NCBI GenBank assembly: GCA_027028725.1
Contig: JALVIB010000073.1
Location: 1 to 7,824 of the forward strand
Direction: 5' to 3'
Length of the DNA: 7,824 bases
From: Candidatus Altimarinota bacterium
Lineage (GTDB): Bacteria > Patescibacteriota > Gracilibacteria > UBA4473
The translations under genes were made by a program, and so were the position numbers. The notes beneath the pieces are model-generated. The model saw only the letters and a list, made by a program, of their open reading frames with translations. It was not told where the DNA came from and did not search any database. Positions 1 to 5,251 of this stretch are shown piece after piece. How positions within the stretch are numbered: position 1 is the first letter of the stretch; the number at the start of each line of letters is the position of its first letter.

Positions 1-1
1 G

Positions 2-46
2 AAACACGCTTTGGTGATGACGGATAATGAGGAGGAGGAGTTTTAA
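2..46 (+). CDS. C-terminal end of an upstream gene, probably rpoB (partial)
   Basis: Only the last 14 codons and the TAA stop lie in the window. In the frame starting at base 2 they read KHALVMTDNEEEEF-stop. A run of acidic residues at the end is plausible for the C-terminal tail of the RNA polymerase beta subunit, and rpoB is the usual gene directly upstream of rpoC. The evidence for rpoB is therefore position plus tail character, not a recognisable domain. The other frame open to the window edge (frame 1, ending TAA at 25-27) cannot be formally excluded. The GGAGGAGGAG at 31-40 is the Glu codon run, not a ribosome binding site for a nearby start. Confidence 0.5.
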   Translation, partial: KHALVMTDNEEEEF

Positions 47-50
47 TCAA

Positions 51-77
51 CCCCCTAGCCCCCTTGTCAGGGGGAAA
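51..77. repeat. C/G-rich REP-like hairpin (possible terminator of the upstream gene)
   Basis: CCCCCT (59-64), loop TTGTC-type spacer TGTC (65-68) and AGGGGG (69-74) form a perfect 6-bp stem with a 4-nt loop. A second CCCCCT at 51-56 offers an alternative left arm. It begins 4 bases after the stop of the upstream gene. There is no U-tract after the stem (AAAGTATAAAAGG follows), so it is a poor intrinsic terminator. Very G/C-rich in an A/T-rich setting, it resembles REP-type palindromes of the form CCCCCTAGCCCCCTTGTCAG that I recall from intergenic regions of unrelated bacteria. That resemblance is from memory. Confidence 0.5.
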
Positions 78-101
78 GTATAAAAGGATTTTATTAAAAA
101 T

Positions 102-110
102 CCCGCGAAA
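102..110 (+). repeat. Recurrent word CCCGCGAAA, copy 1 (intergenic)
   Basis: Exact 9-mer in the spacer upstream of rpoC, within AAAAATCCCGCGAAATTTT, the full extended form with an A-tract before and a T-tract after. Confidence 0.75.
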
Positions 111-143
111 TTTTCTCCACTCCCTAAAAAGAGTAAAAAAATG

Positions 144-171
144 TTGACGAAATAAAGTTAATCCATAAAAT
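144..171 (+). promoter_or_regulatory. Sigma70-type promoter for rpoC
   Basis: TTGACG (144-149, 5/6 to TTGACA) and TAAAAT (166-171, 5/6 to TATAAT) are separated by 16 bp. The predicted start of transcription is near 178, giving a leader of about 79 nt before the rpoC ATG. It lies between the two inverted copies of the CCCGCGAAA word, and its -10 element touches the degenerate copy at 171-182. The call rests on consensus match only. Confidence 0.5.
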
Positions 172-181
172 CGCGGAGATT

Positions 182-190
182 TTTCGCGGG
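182..190 (-). repeat. Recurrent word CCCGCGAAA, copy 2 (intergenic, reverse)
   Basis: TTTCGCGGG on the + strand, followed by ATTTT, the complement of the extended form. It falls a few bases downstream of the predicted transcription start for rpoC. Confidence 0.75.
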
Positions 191-232
191 ATTTTGCTGT
201 CTGCAGTGGCATTGTTATTTTCTCGCGTTGAA

Positions 233-244
233 TAATAGCTATTA
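233..244. promoter_or_regulatory. 12-bp perfect palindrome just upstream of rpoC
   Basis: TAATAGCTATTA is a perfect 12-bp palindrome ending 12 bases before the rpoC ATG. It could be an operator or a small RNA hairpin in the leader, but nothing shows that a protein binds it, and A/T-rich DNA yields such palindromes by chance. It occupies the place where a Shine-Dalgarno sequence would be expected. Confidence 0.3.
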
Positions 245-256
245 CTAAATCTTTAC

Positions 257-3200
257 ATGCGAGATCCAAAAACATCCTCAAAAAAAGATTTCAAAAAGGG
301 GACTGCCCCAAAAGAATTTGACGCCATCTCTTTATCAATAGCTTCTCCGGAAGATATTTTGAGTTGGTCAAATGGTGAAATCACAAAACCAGAAACAATC
401 AATTACCGAACACAAAAACCTGAACCAGATGGTTTGTTTTGTGAAAAAGTTTTCGGGCCAGTGAAAAACTGGGAATGTGCGTGTGGTAAGTATAAACGAA
501 TCCGTTATCGCGGGATTGTTTGTGAAAAGTGTGGAGTGGAAGTTATTCGTTCCAATGTTCGACGAGAGCGAATGGGACACATTAAATTAGCTGTGCCAGT
601 GACTCATCCATGGTTTTTGCGATCAACTCCGTCAAAGATTGGATTATTGCTAGATTTGCCAGTGAAAAAATTAGAATTAGTTGTTTATTTCGCGGCTTAT
701 ATTGTTGTCGAAGTTGATGAAGAAGCGCGTGACGAAGAACTTGCGAAATTAGAGAAGGAATACAAGCAAATTATCGCTAAAGCAAAAGAAGAGAACGGAA
801 AAACATTAGTTGTCGCGAAAAATTCTTTGAAAAAGAAAGAAATTTCACAAAAAGATTATGACGCGTTGGAGGACGAATTAGTCGCGAAGTTCGAAGAAAT
901 TAACGATGCGTTCAAAGCGGCCAAAGAAGAATTGAAAAACTTAAAAGTTGGAGAAATTTTGCCAGAACTTGTTTACCGAAATGTTTCGATGAAGTTTGGG
1001 CATGTTTTTCGCGCGGGAATCGGAGCTGATGCAATTCGCGAAATTATTAAAAATATGGATTTGCCAAAATTTTTAAAAGAATTGAAAGAAGCACTTAAAT
1101 CATCGTCAGGTCAAAAACAAAAGAAATTGATTAAACGAATTAAGTTGGTGTCGTCTTTGATTAAAAACGGGACAAAGCCAGAATGGATGATTATGACAGT
1201 GTTGCCGGTGATTTCGCCGGATATTCGTCCAATGGTGCAGTTAGATGGAGGGCGGTTTGCGACTTCTGATTTGAATGATCTTTACCGACGAGTTATCAAT
1301 CGTAATTCTCGTCTAAAGAAATTGATTCAACTGGGAGCGCCGGAAATTATCTGCCGAAACGAAAAGCGAATGCTTCAGGAAGCAGTTGATATTCTTATCG
1401 CGAATTCTTCGCGGAGTTCTCGAGCAGGAACAAATTATTCACAAAGACGAAAATTGAAGTCTTTGTCAGATATGTTAAAAGGGAAACAAGGTCGTTTCCG
1501 CCAAAATCTGCTTGGAAAACGAGTAGATTATTCAGGTCGTTCGGTTATTGCGGTTGGACCGACTTTGAAACTAGATGAATGTGGTCTGCCAAAGAAAATT
1601 ATGTTGGAATTATTCAAACCATTTGTGATTGCGAAATTGATTGAATTTGAGTTAGCTTATAATGTAAAAACGGCCGAAAAAATAATTAAAGAAGGGGATA
1701 AAGTAGTTTGGGATATTTTAGCAGAAGTTATTAAAGGTAAATATGTGCTTCTAAATCGTGCGCCGACTTTGCACCGACTTGGTATTCAGGCTTTTAAGCC
1801 ACGGCTAGTTGAAGGAAAGGCGATTCGTTTGCATCCACTAGTTTGTGCAGCTTATAATGCGGATTTCGACGGTGACCAGATGGCTGTTTATTTACCATTA
1901 TCCAGAAAGGCCCAAAAAGAAGCCCGCGAAATTATTTGTTCGGCGAAAAACTTGTTGAAACCATCATCAGGAGAGCCAATTATTAATCCGTCACAGGATA
2001 TGGTTCTAGGATGTTATTTCTTGACACAAAAATTCGCGGGAAAACTGGGAGAAGGACGCGGATTTGCTTCGGCCAAAGACGCAATTCGTGCTTATGAGTC
2101 TGGAAATATTCACTTGCAAGCACCAATTAAAGTGCGTTTGGATGGTAAATTGGTAGAAACAACAGTAGGAAGAATTATTTTCAACCAAGTTTTACCGGAA
2201 GGAATTGAGTTCCAGAATAATTCTTTTGGAAAGAAAGAATTAAGTGATATTCTCGCTAGAGTTTTTGCAGAGCAGGGAATGGAAGCAACTGCCAAACTTG
2301 CTGATAGTATTAAAGATTTAGGATTTAGGTATGCGACCAAATCAGGTATTACGATTTCTGCTTTTGATATTTACGAAGCGAAAAATCGTGACAAAATAAT
2401 AGAAGATGCGAACAAAATTGTTGAAAAAATTAACGATCATTATAAAAGTGGTTTATCAACAGATGAAGAGCGCTATAATAGCACAATTAAATTATGGACA
2501 AAGGTTAAAGCGGATATTGCTGATGAAATGATTCAGGAATATACCGAAGAAAACGATATTTTTTATCAAATTAACTCTGGGGCGCGTGGTAACTGGGGAC
2601 AGGTGACCCAGATTGGTGGAATGAAAGGTCTTGTGTCTAGTCCGTCAGGGCGAACTATTGAGTTGCCGATTCGGTCTAATTTGAAAAACGGGTTTACCAT
2701 TCTAGAATACTTCATCGCGACACACGGAGGACGAAAAGGTAAATCAGATACAGCGCTAAAAACCGCGGAAGCTGGTTATTTGACTCGTCGTTTGGTTGAT
2801 TCGGTTCAAGATGTTGTTGTTCACGAAGACGATTGTGGAACAGATATTTTCAAAACAATTACTCGACAAGAATCAGCTGATTTGGGAATGGATTTTGAAA
2901 AACGAGTATTTGGGCGGTTTGTCCAAAACACTGTTAAAAATGCTAAAGGAAAGATTGTTTTCAGAAAAGGAGATATTATTGACGAGGCTGGAATTGAAAA
3001 AATTCGCGAGCATCAAGTAGATTCAATTGATGTGCGTTCAGTGATGTTCTGTAAAACAGTTAAAGGTGTTTGTCGAAAATGTTATGGTTATGACTTAGGG
3101 AAAAATGAAATTGTTGAAAAAGGAACACCGGTAGGAATTATTGCGGCACAATCAATTGGGGAACCAGGTACACAGCTAACCATGCGTACTTTCCACATGG

Positions 3201-4153
3201 GAGGAATTGCTACCGAAGAAATGTCTATGACGCAAGGTTTGAGCCGAGTTGAAGAAGTATTTGAAGCCCGATCACCGAAAAACCCCGCGATTTTATCTGA
3301 AATTTCTGGAAAAGTTGAAATTAAGAAAGGAAAGAATGATATTAAGATAATTGTTTCTGCTGCTAAGGCTGAAGATGAAGAACACTTGGTTCCATATGAT
3401 TTTGAACCAGCAGTTAAAAAAGGTGACGAAGTACGCGAAAAACAAATTATCGCGAGATCTACAACTTCTAAAAGCACCATTAAATCTCGATGTGCAGGAA
3501 AAATTAAGAACATCTCTTCAAATATGATTGTTGTTCACCAACAAAAACCAGCAGTGAAAACTTACACTGTTTCTGCGCGAACAACTTTGATGGTTAAAGA
3601 TGGTCAAGAAGTGACCAAAGGAACACGCTTAGTTGCCGGACACCTAGATTTGCGTCAATTGATGGAATTGTCTTCGATTGAGAAAGCGCAAGAATACATT
3701 TTATATGAAGTTCAATCAATTTACGCTTCACAAGGGCAAACTATTTCTGAGAAACACATTGAAGTTATCGCTAAACAAATGGCTTCAAAAGTTCGCGTGA
3801 TTGATCCAGGTGATTCAGATTGGGTTTCAGGAGAAATTCACGAATACATTGAATACGAAGAAAAAAATAAAGAGTTGAAAAAAGCAAAGAAAAAAGAAGT
3901 TATTGTGGAACGCCTACTTCTAGGATTAACTAGAATTGCTCTTTGGACAGATTCATGGCTATCAGCAGCTTCTTTCCAAGAGACAATTAGAGCGTTAGTT
4001 AACGCCTCAGTTGACTCGAAAAAAGATGACCTTGACGGGTTGAAAGAAAACGTTATCATCGGTCGGCTTATCCCAGCTGGGACAGGATACAAAGAAAGTC
4101 ATTTCTTTGATGACATGGAAGCAGATCCTCGCTTGGAAAATGCTACAGAATAG
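257..4153 (+). CDS. rpoC: DNA-directed RNA polymerase subunit beta'
   Basis: Largest catalytic subunit of bacterial RNA polymerase; it holds the active-site magnesium and, with beta, forms the main channel. The N-terminal zinc-binding site is C74-x-C76 with C89-x2-C92, inside the conserved stretch around GIVCEKCG. The strand-separating and rudder region with KGKQGRFRQNLLGKRVDYSG is near residues 400-430. The catalytic loop NADFDGD is at 534-540 with its three Mg-binding aspartates. The second zinc site is C860, C932, C939 and C942. The trigger loop is at about 970-985 (M976, R977, H980). At 1298 residues it is shorter than the E. coli protein because the SI3 trigger-loop insert is absent. A Lys/Glu-rich, probably coiled-coil stretch covers about 150-230. 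The ATG is the first start after an in-frame TAG at 236-238; no Shine-Dalgarno is visible. It is followed by rpsL after 30 bp and is probably co-transcribed with it. Identity is certain; intactness looks complete. Confidence 0.98.
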   Translation: MRDPKTSSKKDFKKGTAPKEFDAISLSIASPEDILSWSNGEITKPETINYRTQKPEPDGLFCEKVFGPVKNWECACGKYKRIRYRGIVCEKCGVEVIRSNVRRERMGHIKLAVPVTHPWFLRSTPSKIGLLLDLPVKKLELVVYFAAYIVVEVDEEARDEELAKLEKEYKQIIAKAKEENGKTLVVAKNSLKKKEISQKDYDALEDELVAKFEEINDAFKAAKEELKNLKVGEILPELVYRNVSMKFGHVFRAGIGADAIREIIKNMDLPKFLKELKEALKSSSGQKQKKLIKRIKLVSSLIKNGTKPEWMIMTVLPVISPDIRPMVQLDGGRFATSDLNDLYRRVINRNSRLKKLIQLGAPEIICRNEKRMLQEAVDILIANSSRSSRAGTNYSQRRKLKSLSDMLKGKQGRFRQNLLGKRVDYSGRSVIAVGPTLKLDECGLPKKIMLELFKPFVIAKLIEFELAYNVKTAEKIIKEGDKVVWDILAEVIKGKYVLLNRAPTLHRLGIQAFKPRLVEGKAIRLHPLVCAAYNADFDGDQMAVYLPLSRKAQKEAREIICSAKNLLKPSSGEPIINPSQDMVLGCYFLTQKFAGKLGEGRGFASAKDAIRAYESGNIHLQAPIKVRLDGKLVETTVGRIIFNQVLPEGIEFQNNSFGKKELSDILARVFAEQGMEATAKLADSIKDLGFRYATKSGITISAFDIYEAKNRDKIIEDANKIVEKINDHYKSGLSTDEERYNSTIKLWTKVKADIADEMIQEYTEENDIFYQINSGARGNWGQVTQIGGMKGLVSSPSGRTIELPIRSNLKNGFTILEYFIATHGGRKGKSDTALKTAEAGYLTRRLVDSVQDVVVHEDDCGTDIFKTITRQESADLGMDFEKRVFGRFVQNTVKNAKGKIVFRKGDIIDEAGIEKIREHQVDSIDVRSVMFCKTVKGVCRKCYGYDLGKNEIVEKGTPVGIIAAQSIGEPGTQLTMRTFHMGGIATEEMSMTQGLSRVEEVFEARSPKNPAILSEISGKVEIKKGKNDIKIIVSAAKAEDEEHLVPYDFEPAVKKGDEVREKQIIARSTTSKSTIKSRCAGKIKNISSNMIVVHQQKPAVKTYTVSARTTLMVKDGQEVTKGTRLVAGHLDLRQLMELSSIEKAQEYILYEVQSIYASQGQTISEKHIEVIAKQMASKVRVIDPGDSDWVSGEIHEYIEYEEKNKELKKAKKKEVIVERLLLGLTRIALWTDSWLSAASFQETIRALVNASVDSKKDDLDGLKENVIIGRLIPAGTGYKESHFFDDMEADPRLENATE
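1923..1931 (+). repeat. Recurrent word CCCGCGAAA, copy 3 (inside rpoC)
   Basis: Exact 9-mer, the only one in the 3.9-kb rpoC gene, read as A-R-E-I and followed by ATTATTT. It lies shortly downstream of the catalytic-loop codons. Confidence 0.65.
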
Positions 4154-4183
4154 ATACTAATTAAATAATAATCATTAAAAACA

Positions 4184-4597
4184 ATGCCAACAATTAATCA
4201 GTTAATCAGAAAATCGCGAAAAAATAAGGTGAAGAAATCAAAAGCTCCGGCTTTGGGACAAATCTTTAACACCTTAAAGAATGAAGCACGAAAACTAAAT
4301 TCTCCCCAAAAAAGAGGAGTTTGTGTCAAAGTAACAACGGTTACTCCTAAAAAACCTAATTCTGCGTTGCGTAAAATTGCTCGTGTACGATTGACTAACG
4401 GATACGAAGTAAATGCGTATATTGGAGGAGAAGGACACAACTTGCAAGAGCACTCTGTGGTGACAATCCGTGGAGGTCGTGTGAAAGACCTTGTGGGAGT
4501 GCGTTATCATGTAGTTCGTGGTCGATTGGATACAGACGGAGTAGCTGATCGTAAACAAGCTCGTTCTAAATACGGAACTAAAAAACCTAAAAACTAA
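4184..4597 (+). CDS. rpsL: 30S ribosomal protein S12 (uS12)
   Basis: Ribosomal decoding-centre protein of the small subunit, needed for accurate tRNA selection. The 137 residues align along the whole family: PQKRGVC (41-47), TPKKPNSALRK (54-64), IGGEGHNLQEHSVV (80-93), RGGRVKDL (96-103) and the C-terminal RKQARSKYGTKKPK. It is the long form found in Gram-positives, with about 13 extra residues (around 24-40) compared with E. coli. The lysines where streptomycin-resistance changes occur, K43 and K88 in E. coli numbering with Met, are kept as K56 and K101. D102 matches the aspartate that RimO methylthiolates in other bacteria. Odd point: the proline normally following KDL is valine here (V104). 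It sits 30 bp after rpoC and 16 bp before rpsG, as in the classical str cluster. No Shine-Dalgarno is seen before the ATG. Confidence 0.98.
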   Translation: MPTINQLIRKSRKNKVKKSKAPALGQIFNTLKNEARKLNSPQKRGVCVKVTTVTPKKPNSALRKIARVRLTNGYEVNAYIGGEGHNLQEHSVVTIRGGRVKDLVGVRYHVVRGRLDTDGVADRKQARSKYGTKKPKN

Positions 4598-4613
4598 TTT
4601 TTAAATTTATAAG

Positions 4614-5129
4614 ATGACAGACACAAAAGCAGCGGCATCTGAAGTCGCCTCAAAAAATTCAGAAAAACCCGCGAAAAAAGCGAAGAAATTCGTGAATCCA
4701 TTTAACATGAAAGATCCGATGCAGGAGAAATTCGTTAAATGTATCATGAAAAACGGTAAAAAAACAGTAGCGCAAAAAATTTTGCGAGATTGTTTCGAAG
4801 AAATGCACCGCAGAGGAGAAAAAGATGTTTTGAAAACTTTTGAGACAGCTTTTTCAAATGTTGTGCCAACCATGGAGGTTAAACCAAAACGAATTGGTGG
4901 ATCTGTTTACCAAATTCCAATGGAAGTTACACCAAAACGAAGAGTTAGTTTGCCAATTCGTTGGATTTTGAAAGGAGCTCGAAGCAAAAAAGGGCAACCA
5001 ATGTATAAGAGATTAGCATCAGAACTTATTGATGCTGCTAATGAAGCAGGATTCGCTTTCAACAAAAAAGAAGAAGTTGAAAGAGTGGCACAAGCTAATA
5101 AAGCATTTGCTCACTTGGCTCGGTACTAG
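4614..5129 (+). CDS. rpsG: 30S ribosomal protein S7 (uS7) with N-terminal extension
   Basis: Primary 16S rRNA-binding protein that starts assembly of the 30S head and contacts the E site. The family core runs from about residue 32: KFVKCIMKNGKKTVAQKI (39-56), GGSVYQIPMEVTPKRR (100-115), the basic RSKKGQ segment (128-133) and ANKAFAHL near the end. At 171 residues it is longer than the usual 156 or so. The extra part is an Ala/Lys/Glu-rich N-terminal tail of about 28 residues that replaces the short Arg-rich start of typical S7 proteins. ATG at 4614 is preferred because it is close behind rpsL and keeps the basic segment KKAKKF. An internal ATG at 4707 (M32) would give 140 residues, short for the family. 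The tail carries a copy of the CCCGCGAAA word. This gene ends the operon, with a terminator 23 bp downstream. Confidence 0.96.
   Translation: MTDTKAAASEVASKNSEKPAKKAKKFVNPFNMKDPMQEKFVKCIMKNGKKTVAQKILRDCFEEMHRRGEKDVLKTFETAFSNVVPTMEVKPKRIGGSVYQIPMEVTPKRRVSLPIRWILKGARSKKGQPMYKRLASELIDAANEAGFAFNKKEEVERVAQANKAFAHLARY
4668..4676 (+). repeat. Recurrent word CCCGCGAAA, copy 4 (rpsG N-terminal tail)
   Basis: Exact 9-mer inside the variable extension of uS7, read in a different frame (P-A-K) from most coding copies, flanked by A-tracts on both sides. Confidence 0.6.
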
Positions 5130-5152
5130 GATTAGTTTCAAATTTTATTTAG

Positions 5153-5180
5153 AAAAAGCTGGATTTATCCAGCTTTTTTT
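5153..5180 (+). terminator. Intrinsic terminator after rpsG
   Basis: AAAAAGCTGG (5153-5162) pairs with CCAGCTTTTT (5169-5178) around an ATTTAT loop, and the T-run extends to 5180. A 10-bp stem ending in an uninterrupted T-tract is a textbook Rho-independent terminator. It closes the rpoC-rpsL-rpsG unit and separates it from the next gene. Confidence 0.9.
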
Positions 5181-5186
5181 GAAAAT

Positions 5187-5195
5187 CCCGCGAAA
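5187..5195 (+). repeat. Recurrent word CCCGCGAAA, copy 5 (intergenic)
   Basis: Exact 9-mer in the spacer, in the extended form AAAATCCCGCGAAATTTCC, starting 6 bases after the T-tract of the rpsG terminator. Confidence 0.75.
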
Positions 5196-5208
5196 TTTCC
5201 AATTTTTG

Positions 5209-5233
5209 TCATTCTGAATTTATTTCAGAATCT
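5209..5233. repeat. REP-like hairpin (CATTCTGAA type) upstream of the cysteine-rich gene
   Basis: ATTCTGAA (5211-5218) and TTCAGAAT (5224-5231) form a perfect 8-bp stem with a 5-nt TTTAT loop. The sequence GTCATTCTGAATTTATTTCA resembles dispersed palindromic repeats of the GTCATTCTGAA...TTCAGAATCT type that I recall from several bacterial groups. That is recollection, not a search. It could also act as a second weak terminator or cover the -35 region of the next promoter. Confidence 0.5.
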
Positions 5234-5238
5234 AAATC

Positions 5239-5247
5239 TGCTAGAAT
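5239..5247 (+). promoter_or_regulatory. Extended -10 promoter element of the cysteine-rich gene
   Basis: TGCTAGAAT matches the extended -10 form TGnTATAAT with one mismatch. No good -35 lies 16-18 bp upstream, which extended -10 promoters tolerate. Transcription would be expected to start near 5254, at or beside the ATGATG start (5252-5257), so the mRNA could be leaderless and the second ATG may be the real start. Confidence 0.45.
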
Positions 5248-5251
5248 TTTA

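Larger units (their letters stand above)
97..195. repeat. Inverted pair of the CCCGCGAAA word flanking the rpoC promoter
   Basis: AAAATCCCGCGAAA at 97-110 and TTTCGCGGGATTTT at 182-195 are exact 14-bp inverted copies separated by 71 bp. RNA reading through from upstream could pair them into a long stem with the promoter sequence in the loop and TTTT at the end. A transcript starting at the predicted promoter (about 178) would carry only the right arm. A related degenerate copy (TCGCGGAGATTT, 171-182) abuts the right arm. Confidence 0.6.

Noticed and set aside
1..27. Frame-1 reading ETRFGDDG-stop as the end of the upstream gene
   Set aside because: It is possible, but the frame-2 tail ending in EEEEF is longer and more like an acidic RpoB tail. 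Kept only as an alternative.
3088..3513. 141-codon open frame on the - strand inside rpoC
   Set aside because: It lies fully antisense to the conserved trigger-loop and C-terminal part of rpoC, has no recognisable domain and no start signals. It is a shadow of the real gene, like the other antisense frames here.
5029..5217. Small + strand frame overlapping the end of rpsG
   Set aside because: It starts inside rpsG in another frame and reads through the terminator hairpin; there is no sign that it is coding.
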